Shown here: in pieces, positions 26,071 to 39,990 of the stretch | Position numbering within the stretch: the first letter of the stretch is position 1 | How the letters are laid out: each line of letters opens with the position of its first letter | From: Archegozetes longisetosus | Taxonomy: Eukaryota > Arthropoda > Arachnida > Sarcoptiformes > Trhypochthoniidae | Direction of reading: 5' to 3' | Length of the DNA: 64,000 nt | Assembly (NCBI GenBank): GCA_018873245.2 | Contig: JAEMBT020000007.1 | Span: 4,585,129-4,649,128 of the forward strand | Translations under genes and position numbers: made by a program | The notes under the pieces: model-generated | The model's database searches: none | Told to the model about the DNA's origin: nothing | What the model saw: the letters and a program-made list of their open reading frames with translations, nothing else

Positions 26071-26347
26071 ATAAAGGGTGTCTCGAAAAAGTTTCATCAA
26101 ACGTGTCTCGAAATGTGTATGATTTGAAAATCTCATTAACTTTCTCATTAATTAACACAACCAACAAATAATTATATAAGTAAATAGCACGATGATCAAC
26201 GATCATTCTTCATGATTTAACACTTGAGTTATATTGTTTTCAAGTTTAGTTTTACGCAAAATTTCCATCTTCCAAATTCTTAATTCAAAATTTGATTCAA
26301 TCAAATAGTGAATCAAAAATGGCACACTTTTTCGAAACAGGCTTTAT
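26071..26347. mobile_element. Possible 277-bp MITE with GGTGTCTCGAAAAAGT ends
   Basis: The left end ATAAAGGGTGTCTCGAAAAA and the reverse complement of the right end ATAAAGCCTGTTTCGAAAAA match at 17 of 20 positions, and the next G and T also match. A second GTGTCTCGAAA copy lies just inside the left end. The interior is AT-rich and non-coding. GGTGTC-type ends occur in mariner elements, but the target duplication is unclear. Confidence 0.45.
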
Positions 26348-27385
26348 CTTATAGTTTTGTCAGGTTTATATTCTTTCTATACATTATAATTAATAGATTG
26401 TAAGCAAAGTGAACTTTTGATTAAGTTTCAACTTCCCAAACTAACAAATAATTTATTGACACGTAAAGAATATTTGATTTGTTATCACAAAAGTTATATT
26501 CACATATGATTTGAAAAATGAATTTAAAGAATGAAATAGTGATTGTAAAAGAAATAATAAATTGTTTACATATGTATTATAGGAAATATGCGAAATCTGT
26601 ATAAATGAAAACATACCAAAAATTGACTTATTTGTTACAACTAAATGTGATATGATCTGATTTATAAAATAGTGTATATATTATGCTTGAAGCCAAACCA
26701 TTTGTTTAATTAATTAAAATCAATTCTAACCTAAACCATTATATGGCTAACAATTATGCAAAGCTTTTGCCTTCAAGTAATTTGAAAGCTTTGCCAATTT
26801 ATTGTTATGATAAAATAGCTGAAAGATAATTGAAAGAAAGCAGAAAACAATATGCTTTCAGTCAGAGCCTTCTATCTCTAACTTAACTAATTGGTTAGAA
26901 GTTAGAAACAATACCAGTCAACTTTCGCTTATTCAAACTTTCTATTGAAAACCTTTTCTAATACTTATTACTACTAACTTAGTCTAACTTCAAATAATAA
27001 GTCTCAACAACTCTTCCTCTTAAATTGACCTTCAGTTGGAAGTTGCCATCAATCATGTCTTCCGCTAATTGACAAGAAATTATTGATATTTGTGAATGAG
27101 TTGGCGTACGACAATTGTTTGACTATAGAATGTTTGTGCGATGAGAGATTAGTTTTACGCAGAGAAAAAGTTTGATGCAATTACAACTTGTGAATTAAAG
27201 TCAAATTGAAGTGAATGAAAGGATAGATCGAGCCTCAAACATCCGTTTATAATGAAATCTTAACTCAAACATACTTGCATATTCTCTAAACCACCTTAAA
27301 TATACTTTATTCAATATCTGTTTATCTTTCAAATCAATCGATCAGAGACTCTTTCACTAAAATGTTAGCAAAAATCAAATTGAGC

Positions 27386-27605
27386 CACACATGAAAACTT
27401 AATCTTTGAAAGCAGCAAGAAAAGGCCATTGCTATAGCAATCTTCCTTTCATGAACATGATTTTATTGCAAAATTTGATTTCTAATTTTCTTCTCTGACT
27501 ATATTGGATATTCTTAATGCTCGATATGTCATAATCTAATGAAAAGCAGCACACGACAACAAATTACTTTGGTTGCTATCGAAGATTATTAAGTTATCGA
27601 GTGTA
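27386..27605 (-). mobile_element. MITE family A, copy 3
   Basis: A 220-bp copy in reverse orientation. It begins CACACATGAAAACTTAATCT (first T of the consensus TA changed to C) followed by a diverged GCAGCAAG. It ends GGTTGCTATCGAAGATTATT and AAGTTATCGAGTGTA. The 3' terminal repeat is one of the best preserved in the window; the interior is more diverged. Confidence 0.8.
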
Positions 27606-28535
27606 CTATAATAAGAAAATACCGTTAGGTGAATGAATGTTTTTCGAATGGAGAGGAAGTGGGTTAAAGATAGGAAAGAATTTTAGGACAATTTGAAATA
27701 ATATATGCTAACTAAAGCAATGTAAATAACGGGATAAGTAAAGTGCTGCTTATAATTTTAGATAAGATGTTTTAGTCTATTAACTCTCATATTCCAATAG
27801 TAAATAATGAATATTTTTACCTATTTTTAAATAATTACTCAGCAGAAAGCCTACACCAGATCAAGAATAGGAGGATAGAAGATTTTAAAAAAAACGTTAT
27901 ATTTACTTTTTACATTGATTGATTGACCGATTTCTGAACTATCTATCGAAAAATAGGCGGTAATATTAGCAAATCATTTCTCTGGTGTCTCATGGGTTGA
28001 GATACTATCATAATGATACTTGAATTGCTTTTACAGAAGTGATGTAAGTAAAGGTTGTTATTCGATGTGACTCCTATTCCGCATCTATACCTTTGCCTGT
28101 ACTAGTAGGCTAGGATGTAAACTGAAACCTGAATGCACTCACACACAAATGCTATTACTTCGTATTTGATTATATACTATCGCGAGCAAATAACTCGAGA
28201 GAAATCCATAGGACTCTAGTTTCTAATCTGTTTGGTAGCAATTTTGCTCTCGAGTCAACTGTCCATTAATACGGAGAAAATACCAGAGGGAAATTGAAAA
28301 ATATCACATTCTAACTTGAGTGGCTCTATAATACTTTTATTTGACTTATTTTTTCCTTATATAAATAACATTATCTATATCTCTATATATAAATTACATT
28401 TTCTACTTAATTTCTATATATTATAGCTGCAGCTACTAATATATGGCTTCTACTTTATATATCTTGTTAGAATATTAAATTGTAATTCTATATTTTAAGT
28501 ATACCTAACTAACGCTACTTTTATTATCTTACGTT

Positions 28536-28565
28536 TGGTTAGGTTAGATTAGCTTAGCATTAGTT
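28536..28565 (+). repeat. Short TTAGG-like run
   Basis: GGTTAGGTTAGATTAGCTTAG, about six degenerate pentamer units of the arthropod telomere motif. Confidence 0.5.
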
Positions 28566-31500
28566 TAGTAACGCATCAGCTTAAGTTACAATTCTCAGTT
28601 CAATTGTATTATAAATGATGAATGTGTCAAATAATTAAAGCGTAAACAATCTTTTATGCGATTAGGTTAATTGCTACAGTCATCACATTTATAACGTGTA
28701 TTAGTTAAAAGTATTAAACTGTATTGACAATAGGGATACAATATTGATAGTTGTTGGACTGTATTCAAACTATTAAATAGCTAAGTGTTTAACTACTGTC
28801 AGTGTTATATTCAGTCAAGTTTAGTGCTTTTAACGTACAGTCTACAGATAGATGTTGTGTACGTATCAATTCTGAAAAGACCCACAACAGTTCGTAAAGT
28901 TTAAGGAGAGACAATTCGTATAGATTAGTGTTAAGTAATTCATATTGGTGAATGAATGTATTCTCAATAACGAGTGATTAGTCATTTTATCAATAAAAGG
29001 TATTGAGTGAGGTTAACTCGAACAACTTAAGTTTTGCTATGAGTAAGATTACGACACTGATAGCTAACATGTTATTAGAATTTGTCTCGTCCCTTGTATC
29101 TTGTGGAAAGACAAGAGGGGTTGATCCAAGATCAATGTATTAGATTCATTGGTCGATCATAGAATAATTATTACTGAAGCTGAGGTCAGGTTATTGTTGT
29201 GATGGTTATTTGAATATTTAAAAATCTCTAGCTTAAACTATAACACACTCAAAAATGTTGCCCAGATACGTTTTCGCTGGAATCCAAATTTTTAGCCCAT
29301 TTGGTTTTCAGAAGTATCATTTTTACGACAGCATCGAATTGATTCCAAATGTGATTTTGTCAAGAAACCTCATAATTCAAACATATTAGTTATAAGTGAG
29401 AAAATAAACAATTAAAGCATTACTAAGTTATGTATAAACTAAAGATGACAACGATGACAGGAAGAAAGAATAACAGAATCAAAATTATAAAAGCACGAGT
29501 CATACTAAACAAAGTTATTAGCAGGAGAAGTAGTAGTGAAGGTAAGACAAGTAAATCAAGTGAACATGTAATGCAGTAAAAAATGATTATGAGATAGTAA
29601 TTTCAGAGTAAAATCATAGTAATATTAGGAGATTCGAACAGATTTGATTAGAATGGGTTGAGTGTTATGAGTAGAGTAAATAGTATACTTAGTTAGTATA
29701 TCTATTATATTAAAATATACGCTATGTGTATTATACGCTCTGTATTATACACTATGTGTATTATAGTGAGAAATACAGTGTTCTATTATATTGAAATATA
29801 CTCCGTGTCTATTATCCTTACTTAATTGCTTGCAGCTCTTATGCAAACAATCTTACTTATACTAAATTCAATACTTCATCCTGTTTGATTGCTTTTAGCA
29901 TAATTAGCACAATTTTGCTGGTATAAATACTGAAAAGATAAATATTACATTTTAGTAGTTAAAACGCTTATTCCCTTATTTCTATTCTCTCATCCTTTCA
30001 CTAGCAGATTCTGTTTGGATTCTGCTTCAATTCTATTTGGACTCTATTTTCACCCAAATAATCAGCCTAGAAAAAACGCTTATAATTGCATTTTCAGTTT
30101 GATCCCATGAGTTTTGATCTTGTTTTTCATTGGATTTAATTTATTTTAAGCAAAATGTATCCTTTGATTTATTCTCCGTTTCGTGAGTTTTGACAATTAG
30201 AAGAGAGAAAAGTTTTTTCTCCATCAAATTGACTTAAGTCTATATGCAAATTAAACTCAGTAAAATATAATACTAGCAAAGTTATCATTTTTCTATCATT
30301 CAAAATAATAGATTGAATTTTTTTCTATTTATAATTTTTATTTCAATAGAGCTTTTCAAAACATTAACAGATCGGAGACAAACAGACATTAAAATGGATA
30401 TTAAAACAGACATAAAATAGATATTTTGAATAACACGAACTATAACTGAAATTTCGTTATCAAATAGAAAACTCGTTAAAATGACATTTAGTAAAATCAA
30501 TAAAAGTTTTAATAATAATAAAGTTGTGCGATCGTCACATCTAATCAAAAGGGAGTAGAGGTATTACGACAATAGTTACCTACTCTAAAGCTCTTTAATA
30601 AGCCCTAACAACTCAACACAAACTTTACAAAGTCTTTACTAATAGTTTCAAGCAATTCTAGCGAGTCATCTGACGATGCATTTTGTCGAAAGGAAACCTT
30701 TCCAAATTAATAGAATGAAGAGAAAGGTGGTATTTGCGTTTGATTTGGTCGAATTGGTTGATTGAAGTGAACTTGGTTGAACTGAGCTGAACGATGCCAT
30801 TAGTGAAAAAATGTTGTTGTGAGCAATAATTGGCACTTCTGGCGCTTCTCTCACAGTCTCATTAATTTTTATACCACTACTCTTTCAATAAGTTTACAAA
30901 AAAGGCTTTGGTTCGTTAGTGAGAAATGGTTTGGTCCTTGTATTAGTGTTGAGAAGACGACAACTTACATAATCAGAGGCGTTGCCGTAAATAAGTTTCA
31001 CTTTTAAACATTGATAGAAAATGCTATTTGAAAAAGTACTTCGCTTTTAATAATGATTTATAGTTTTAGCTAACAGTGAAATTTGTCATCAAATTTATTT
31101 TCTAATTAAATATTTATCTATTTTTATTATTTATTTGTTTAACTTATTGAGAAGTTTAATAATTTATATTAAAATTTGTATCTGTTTTGTTAAGTTGATT
31201 AAAACATTTATGCTGTCATAATTGAATTGTAGGAATTAATATAGATAATTTATCTAATCTAAAAAGTTTAGCTAAATTAAAAAAAGGTTTAGCAAAACTA
31301 AAAAAGTAAAGCAAGATAAAAAGGGAAAAGGGGCTACGCTACTATAATACCAGAAATAGCTTCATAAAGTAATGAGAGATTGAGCAACGGTTAGGTATAG
31401 CAAACAAAACTTTTTGACTTGGCTAACAATGCATTTTGTTGAATGTGTCACATATTGGTAGTGTTGCTATTAGAAGTTGAGCGCTGGTGTCACCCAAAAT

Positions 31501-31981
31501 CCCTTAAGTTTTCTTTGCCACTAACTTAATAATAAGCATTCGCGCCCAACAGCCAGAGGACAGAGTGTTTCAGCGATATGTCTACTAATTGTATTAGTCC
31601 TCTATGATAGCAGGGATGACAAGAGGACCACTTGACGCTTGCCATCCTCTCTCATTTGGATTATTGCCATCCAATTAGCACTACTTGCCTGACAAAAAAT
31701 AGCCCAATAGAGCAAAACACTCTCTCTCTCTCTGATAACAAACAACATTCAATGCATTTAGATATCTCTTCTGTTACACTACTTTAGACATGTCTCCCGG
31801 TAAATTATAGCAATCCTCTTCTCTATTCACAATCACTATTGAAAACAAATCAATTTTTTATTTATTTGTAGAAACTTCTTATCTCAATATCTGACTTCAC
31901 TTATGATCAAACACTTGTTAGATTAGAAATAATTAGGCTCAATATGAAATATGCAGTATTAATGAAAGATAAGATGTGCTT

Positions 31982-32004
31982 AGAGAGAGAGAGAGAGAGA
32001 GAGA
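31982..32004. repeat. (GA)n microsatellite
   Basis: Twenty-three bases of GA repeat, continuing as GAAAGAGAAAG. Confidence 0.9.
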
Positions 32005-32705
32005 AAGAGAAAGTGTGGATAAGAAAGTTAGAGATGAAAGAGAAGTGATACTAATGTTAGCAGGAACGCTATATAACAAGCTTTAGGCCTCGACTCCGAT
32101 AATGCAATTTGCAAGTGTGGCACCAAATGCACAATTTCTAAATGCAATCCCTGTCACTATTCTATTGAAGGCATATTTCATTCCTACTCAAACACAAATG
32201 GATAGAAACTAAAAGAAACTGCAATTCTAAGCAGTTTTCGGTTAACATTAGTTTAATCTTTTTTTCGTATTCTAGTGTCAAAATAATTGAAGTTTATTTC
32301 ACGTCTGACACCAATGGCGTAATCACTAAAAGGGTCTGTAATAACATCTTGAATATGTTGGATGTGTTGTTGATGTGTTGAATATGTTTCCATAAAGTTA
32401 AAGAGACTCTGAATATATTCAAATCTAATTTTAAATAGTCTTCAAATTTTGGTTAGGTTAACTTCATTTACCAGTTTTTATTCATTTGAAAGCTATCTGT
32501 TTTCAAACGTTTTCCAACTACGCGACTGGCTTTCAAATAGAAGGAAACAACAAATTTTCATTATTACTTATACTTATTTGCAAAATATGATAACAATTCC
32601 ATTTACTGATTAAACTTATAGTGTCAGTCAAACTAATGGAGATAGTGTTGGGTGTCTCAGATGCACAAAACATGCATAACACACATTGTGGAAAGAGCAA
32701 GAGCA

Positions 32706-32732
32706 AGAGAGAGAGAGAGAGAGAGAGAGAGA
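32706..32732. repeat. (GA)n microsatellite
   Basis: About 27 bases of GA repeat. Open frames on both strands here are driven by the repeat (Arg-Glu on one strand, Ser-Leu on the other). Confidence 0.9.
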
Positions 32733-33887
32733 CCACAACCATAACACACAAACTGATTCCTAGACTAGAAAAAGAGTTGGAATCAGAAGAAATACAGCCA
32801 GAGAAAGATAGGAAGATATATGAGTTTATACATTGAGAACGAAAGAGAGCAGAGTTAAGTCCAGACCTAAACGTTGGTCCAAGTAATGGACAAATAGAGC
32901 ACAAACAGCGCTAAATTGATGTAATCATAAGGTCACGCTCGGGTTGGAGCGGAAACCGCGTTTCTCGTTAGCTTTATTTTCGATTCAGACTCGAGTTAAT
33001 TAGGGTTTCTCTACCTTTAGGTTTCACTATAGTGTCAATAGTATTGGACTACAAACGCCTCCGTTAATTCATTGCTTATAATGAACTGGAATCTTCTTCC
33101 GTTTCCAAATGAGCAGCTCTGCTAAATCCTAATTGTTTTGTTACTATAACTGTAGCATTTAGTGAAATTGTCTCTCCCTCTCTCTCCCTCTCTTTCTCTC
33201 TCTTTCTCTCTCTCTCCCTACTCTCCATTACGTTTATTGTGGTAAAGAGAAAACTTGATTGCAATACAGCTATAGTAGTGAATGAAAATGCTCACCATTC
33301 CCTTAATTAGTTCGTAGAGCACTCGAGAGATATTGTTTAAATCTTAAGACCAATTGATTACTATACGGAGAAAGATAAAGATAAGCTTATATAAAAGTCT
33401 GCCGTTATGTATTGTTAGAAACTTTATATTGTATCCAATAGTTATGTTATTTAATTAGGATGTTTAACATTCGGCTAACAATCTTCAGACCATTCAGTCT
33501 TTTATCGTTTAATTAAAAACGTTCAGAAAGTGTTTAATGTTGGTGAAAATATGGGCAAAAGAAGACATTTATTGAAGTGGTAATAATCGAAAATAGAGAT
33601 TTAACCGAATACTAAATAATAATGTTTTTAATGCAATAGCCAATTTATGCTACTAGAAAATAATTAACTTTTGCAGACGGGTTTACTTAAGTTGCTTTTA
33701 TATCTCTTCCAATTAGGAGTTATGTGTTCGCATAAAAGCAAACAAATTGATATTTTTCACTCACTATTATTCCACTTTTACTAAATTAGTATTTCTCCCT
33801 AATTATTAATTATCCTTAAGAACGTTACTAGCTCTAAATGCTCAATCTAATTTGTTTACCAATATATTCCTTTAATCATTTCTCTCT

Positions 33888-33888
<1 letters not shown>

Positions 33889-33920
<32 letters not shown>
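33889..33920. repeat. (AAT)n microsatellite
   Basis: About ten uninterrupted AAT units. Confidence 0.95.
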
Positions 33921-34245
33921 CTATCATTTTCTACTAATTAATTTCTATTTTATCTAACAATATCAACTTTTATTTCATATAGATCCTATAAAATACGTTT
34001 TATTAGCCTAACTATAAATGATTACACGTTTGATTCGGGAAAACTCATATTTTATTGCATGTTCAGAGTCATTCATGAAAGTCTTTGAACTTAATTCCTT
34101 AAAAATAAAAGTTTGATTAATTAATTAATGTTAGTACAAAAGCAATTAATTAGATGATAGATAGAGAGTAGGAAACAGCGTTTCAGAATAGTTAAAATGA
34201 AAGGTCAATATTGGCGTTAATGATACATTGCACCCAACCTAAAAT

Positions 34246-34492
34246 TACACTCACAAACTTAATAGTCCTCTATAGAAACTAGATCTGATCCCTTCTCATT
34301 ACATGCTTGCCGTCAGATCATAACTTGCAAACATAATAAGAAACTTATAGAATAGTCAAACATAATAATCAAAACAAATCAAATCTAGCAAAAAACCAAT
34401 GCCACCGAGAAGCAGGTTGACATAGGAACAGGAATTGTTGTTGCTACCAAGTGTTACGAAGTGTTGTCGTTACGATAATAAGTAGTGTGGTA
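34246..34492 (+). mobile_element. MITE family A, copy 4 (diverged)
   Basis: This is the most diverged copy, 247 bp. It begins TACACTCACAAACTTAATAG and then CTATAGAAAC. Landmarks remain: CATGCTTGCCGTCAGATCATAA, shortened, then AACTTATAGAATA, CAGGTTGACATAGGAACA and GTTGTTGCTACC. It ends GATAATAAGTAGTGTGGTA. An internal duplication of AAGTGTT near the right end makes it longer than its relatives. Confidence 0.7.
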
Positions 34493-35829
34493 TGCGTCAC
34501 TACTTCCATGTCGAGTATATCCAATCTATTTGCAAGTCATCCGTTCTTCTTATACTGTTTGACGCGTGCGGCTCTAATAATAACTTAACGTATTTATTTC
34601 CGACATCGTGTTTAGCATCGCATCAAATTTTCATCATGTGATCATTCCCTCAATCGAATTGTGGCAGAAATCTGGCGGAAGAAGATATAGAGATATACGG
34701 ATACGGTTCTGAAATTCTGGGATTTCGTAATTCCATCCGTTGAGACTTTACTTTTTGGAATCATTATAAGAAGGAATTGGATGTGCGTTTCAATTTGTTC
34801 TCATCCATGCCGCCGCCAGTCAATTCAACTCAATTCAATTTTATATTTCTCTTAAATTTTCATCTAAATCTCCCAGTTTTTCACTATATAAATATTTCCA
34901 TTTCAATTGATTAAGCTAATTTTAGTGGAGATAAAAGTTTTTTAGGATTGAAATTCTCTGAAGTTATATGATTACTATGTAAAGTAATTACTTTTGATAC
35001 CATTGATAATGTTAGTTATGATGATTTTTAGGCTAAATATAGTAAAACTACAGTAAAAATATAACAAAACTACAGTAAAAATACAGCAAAATATAGTGAA
35101 TATTTAATCTTAAAGGTTAAAATGTATTCTATAAAAAGAAAAATCAAACATAATAAAAAGACTAATAGAAGCTGATACTGTTTACGCAATTATTATGAAA
35201 TAATTTATTTTTGGACTTAGAGCAAAAATAATTGAAACTGAAGTAATTTAATATTAATCACTAGTGCTATAAGTGATAGTTGGATAGTAGACTCAAATCA
35301 ATTTATCTCTTATACAAATACACATTTTTGCAATTAAGTTAGAATAATACCCAAAAATAATTCATATTTCCATAGATTTATCCTAACTTTGGGAGAAAAT
35401 ACTTTTTAATTACGCGATAATAGAAACGTATATATAATAGAAAATAATTAAAAAACTGATAGCTCGTCGTATGAACACAAAAGACAGCTTCAAATGTATA
35501 TTCACCCCATTAATTGAAAATGAAATAACACTCAAATCACTTCTTATTTAAATTTAACTCAAATCCTATCCCCCTTTTTTTCTAAATCAAATTCTGTTTT
35601 GTTTGAGATGGTGAAAATCAGATGAAAATTGAGCAGAAACTGAGTGGAACATAGAGTTAACAGTGAGTCAGAGAATGAGATAGAAAATTATTATATAAGT
35701 TACAATATCAAAATGTTTTTTCCTTTAGGCTCCAACTAAATTGTTCCAGTTTATTGTTTGGGGACAATTTGCTTGTAGTTGGTGGAGATGCCTCGAGGGG
35801 CAAATCAGACTCTCCCATCAATTCGATTC

Positions 35830-35831
35830 TT

Positions 35832-35862
<31 letters not shown>

Positions 35863-35985
35863 GCCCGTCTGTCTCTGTTCTCTTCTTTCTCTCTCTCTCT
35901 CTCACTCTCTCTCTCACTCACTCTCTCACTCACTCACTCACTCACTCACTCACTCACTCACTCACTCGCTCACTCTCCTCTCTCT
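35830..35985. repeat. Compound satellite: CTGT, then CT, then CTCA units
   Basis: About nine CTGT tetramers pass through a CT-rich tract into about a dozen CTCA tetramers. Because none of the units contains a stop in several frames, three overlapping open frames of 100-111 codons arise here. They are low-complexity products and not genes. Confidence 0.95.
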
Positions 35986-36391
35986 CCCCTTGGCCACTTG
36001 CCATCCCATCTGTATCTGGATTGGAGTTGCATTACACGAAGTGTATCTTCCTATATATTTGTTTTTAATTCACTAAAGACTTAATACAGAATATTAGCAA
36101 CAATGGCAATTGATGGCAATGCAATCCATTAGGGTTTAGGAAGATAGCATTTAGAACTGAAAAGTTAGTCCAATTTCAATTTGTTAGATTATTTTTCTTT
36201 TAGAAATGTTTTGCTATTGTCTGGTATGCTATTAATATAAATATGCTTTACTACTAATGCTAATTAACTTGAAAGCATCGATAACTTATATGTTTTCTCA
36301 ATGACAAAAAGCACTTCTTTTCTATTTACATAATAACTAAAATTCAATTAGCTATAAGATAATGGAATAAATTCCATCCTAAAAAGTAATG

Positions 36392-36420
<29 letters not shown>
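36392..36420. repeat. (CT)n microsatellite
   Basis: About 29 bases of CT repeat. Confidence 0.95.
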
Positions 36421-36422
<2 letters not shown>

Positions 36423-37390
36423 ATACAATTCATGTTAATCTTAATGGTAATGACTTCTTACAAATGCGTTCTTTTGATGAATCAGTAGTAAACTGAACGA
36501 ATATTAGGGATTTATGATCTCTAGAGGAGTCAAATATTTATTGAAAAGTTACTCAAAGTGTAATTATGACATATAACAAGATTTGAATGATATTTAGTCT
36601 GAAATTAGAATAAGTTTCAACTGAATTACATTACTATAACAGAAGATAACTTAAGATGAAAAACAACTTTAGTTAATGTAATTTGTTTAAAATGCATTAA
36701 ACTGATGGGACACCGATTTGCCAATGGATAGAGACGCTTTCTCAAATAAATACTATGCGTAAAATATAAATACAATAGTTGAGTATTTTAATACTTGCCT
36801 AACTTAATGGCTAAGATTGCCGACTATTTTAGAGGCGCTGTCTTTACGCCCAAAATCTTAAATCCATTTGCAACAAACTCATTTATTTCATCGTTTTGGC
36901 TGTTGGTTAGCCAACTTTTGAAGTTATAATTTCCAAAATTTTTGCATTTGCATTTTAAAATCATAATGCATTCAATTTGTACCCTTAGGCTCAGTTAAAA
37001 ACATCTAGTTGGCATAAGCTTAAAAGTTAAGATGTTTGCAAAAATCTTCAAAAAAGAAACTTATAAAAAATAATAAATAAATCAATAATTACGATCAAAA
37101 TAAGTGATTATCCAAGTAAAAATTTAAATTATTGTTTACTATGTTGGAAGAATTTTCAATGAAGATTAAGTAGAATTAGAATAATTGATTTTAGTGAGTA
37201 ACGCAATAAGAATGACATTTATATAGTTTATCGGAATTAAGCGAACAACAGTTTGGAAGAAGAATAATCTCTAGCAGTAGTTCTAATACAGTCTTAAAAT
37301 TACAGGTTAGTATTAAACATTTCAAGTAGAGGTAGTGAAAGGTTAGAACAAAATTGGTTTTGGTTTCGCTGTTTAGCTGGACAGAGGTAA

Positions 37391-37502
37391 GATTGAGACT
37401 AGATTTATAAGATCGAGACCAAATTATAAGATTGATACTAGATTTATAAGATTGAGACCAAATTATAAGATTGAGACCAAATTATAAGATTGAGACCAGA
37501 TT
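37391..37502. repeat. Minisatellite, unit like TAAGATTGAGACCAAATTA
   Basis: Between five and six units of 19-21 bp that alternate ACCAAATTATAAGATTGAG with ACTAGATTTATAAGATTGAG. This indicates two unit variants in one array. Confidence 0.85.
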
Positions 37503-38741
37503 TGGAGTGATGAGGTAGAAAATTGGGCTAGGATCTGAGCAAATTAAAATCATTCCTACATTTTATGATCTGCTTGTTTTCCAGCAAAAAATAAAAGTCT
37601 TATATAAGAAACAATTCTTTCTTCTACTCCTCTTTTCTCAGACAAAAAGATTACTTTGAGTAAAATGAAATTACTTTTAAGATTAGATTATTGAGTTAGA
37701 TTACGTGATTAGAGCCACACTATTTCTATAAGATGTTTGAAACGTTTTTTCAATGCTTTTTATTTAAACTTATTTCAACTAATTTATTATAGCAATAAAA
37801 AAGGGCTCAAAAAAACACATTTGATTCGATAAACTTAATTAAGTTTGTTTGAAAGTATCTGATAGTTAATTATATTGATTTCTGACATAAGATAAGGGAT
37901 AAATTGAACACTAGTCAACGATGTTGTAATGATTAAAGTTAGAAAAGTAAAGTTTTCATTGTGCTCAACAAATAGTTTGTCAATTATATAAAAGTTGATT
38001 AACTTTAAAACAAGTTATTTAAATTTGATGTCTATTAAAAGAGATTTGTAATTTTACAAATGGTTTGGCAAACTAATTATTAGTAGGAAATTATTGAATA
38101 ATAGGATTGATAAGTAAAACTGTAATTAATATAAATCAATGTCCGAAACAGATTAGAAAAGCCGAACCCAATGCGATCACTGAGTTGTGCAGTAAAACTA
38201 ATTTGGCTTTTATTTCTTCCCTAACATAAGTTATTGCAATTGAGTTGAATAAGATGCTTGAAATAAAGTAAGAATCTCATTGAGTAGATTGTTATTTCAT
38301 ATAATGTTAATAAAGTTTTGCTAAATTATTTGCAATAAATCATTTGAAGCAACTATTTTGAGAGATGTCTAAAATTGGTTTCATATTAAATTTGATTCAT
38401 TTATTCTCTAATATAAAAAGGCTTTCAGCTTAAGCCCAGTGTAATTAAATTTCTAGATTTTAGATACAATTGCCTTCTTTGAGGAATAAAAGTCTAATTA
38501 AGGCTTAAGATCAGTATTGGTTTACGTTATTAGAGTTTAGGATAGTTAGCAGGAAGAGTGTGGGCATAGAATATATTGATATTTAGCTGAATGGGTTTCA
38601 ATGGGTTTCAATTGGCTAGAACCAGTTACTTGGTGTTATAGATTATGATACCTATATATTAGATTATATATTATTACATAAAGTAACACTAGATTCTGGG
38701 TATACAAACATGCCTTTCATTTCCTGTATTCATGCTTCTCT

Positions 38742-38815
38742 TTAGCTCTCTTCAGCTCTCTTCAGCTCTCCTCAGCTTCTGTTCAGCTTCTCTTCAGCTC
38801 CTCTTCAGCTTCTCA
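38742..38815. repeat. Minisatellite, unit like CTCTTCAGCT
   Basis: About seven degenerate units of 10-11 bp in tandem, all pyrimidine-rich with an AGCT core. Confidence 0.8.
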
Positions 38816-39837
38816 GGCAATAGTAGAGAAAAAAGATTAAAAAGGCATTCGCCAATATGTCAGCATCAATACAATCTCATTCAATATAAGAATGTTCAAT
38901 AACACAAACTCAGTTAATTTCCTCTCTCTGCCAACACAATACTGCATATAAGATGTTAAGAAGAATCACTCCAATTGTACTAATTCTACTGCAAGACGAT
39001 TCACTTCTTTAAGTCTACTTATGCTATTTGTGCTCTTATTAACAAATTATATTATTCTATATAGTCAGTGATTCACCATCAAATTAAACATTTATATTCA
39101 GACTTGTTCCGTGCGTAAATATCTAGTTTTTAGTTACTATTTTCAGTCAACGAAATCAACAGAATCAACACAATTTTCAGCTAACAACATTTCCATTCAA
39201 CATAATTTTAATGATGGGACGCTTTTGATTCTAAAGATGAACTAAAATTTTATAAGTAGAAAACAAATTATGTAGTAGTTTTAGATAACTTGATAGCTAA
39301 TTATGTAAATTGTTGTTCGCACACTTAGAGTATTAGACAAACAAGCTGTAAGTTATTTACAATAAATATGAAAAACTTATTGTGGACTCGCCTGTTCTGA
39401 TATAATAAATGTTTATTTTTTGATTGTATAGCTCATGGATAGTACGGTAAATAGAAGTTAGATCGAAGCAAATCTATTCACGTTAATGGAGTGTTTTGGT
39501 AGTGGACAAATAGTTAGCCTTATCTGCTGATCGTCAACTCAATCTCAGTGCGATAGAGCAAAGATATGAAAGAGAAGCATCGGGATCATCATCATTGTGA
39601 TCGCTAAAGTGCATATAATGTTAGATTTGTTGAACTGCACGATCCGATAGGGCTTTGTTTAACTGCACTCAGAGTCTATGCGATTGTTTCTCGATCTGAA
39701 ATACATCTATATGTTAGCACTTGTAGACGAGAATATAGTGACTTTGAGAGAGCTCTGAATCTAACAGATTTGCCATAGTGGCTATTGTACTGGCAATTTT
39801 TCATGAAGGGCATAGTACTGGTGAGGTAGAGCACTAG

Positions 39838-39990
39838 TAAGAATAGCATTGAAGGGCATAGGCATTGGAAAGGCATAAGCATTGGAAGGCATAAGCATTA
39901 GACGGCATAGCGTTCTAGAGGCATAGCAATAGTAATGCATAACACTCTACGGGCATAGCGCTCTAAAGGCACAACACTCGTAAGGCGAAC
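39838..39990. repeat. Degenerate minisatellite, unit like GGCATAGCACTCTAAA
   Basis: About nine imperfect units built on GGCATA(A/G)C(A/G) followed by CATT or CTCT. The units diverge steadily from left to right. Confidence 0.75.

Larger units (their letters stand above)
26348..34245. other. Gene-free stretch, central desert
   Basis: No gene is supported over almost 8 kb. It holds family A copy 3, degenerate TATTATAC repeats near 29684-29815, a short TTAGG-like run at 28536, GA microsatellites at 31982 and 32706, a CT tract near 33172-33216 and an AAT run near 33889. GC-richer patches near 31540-31700 and 32880-33070 could be regulatory but carry no motif I can name. Confidence 0.5.

Noticed and set aside
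35741..36084. Three overlapping open frames of 101-111 codons
   Set aside because: They are produced by the CTGT/CT/CTCA satellite, which lacks stops in several frames. The peptides are Ser/Leu/Val-Cys repeats.
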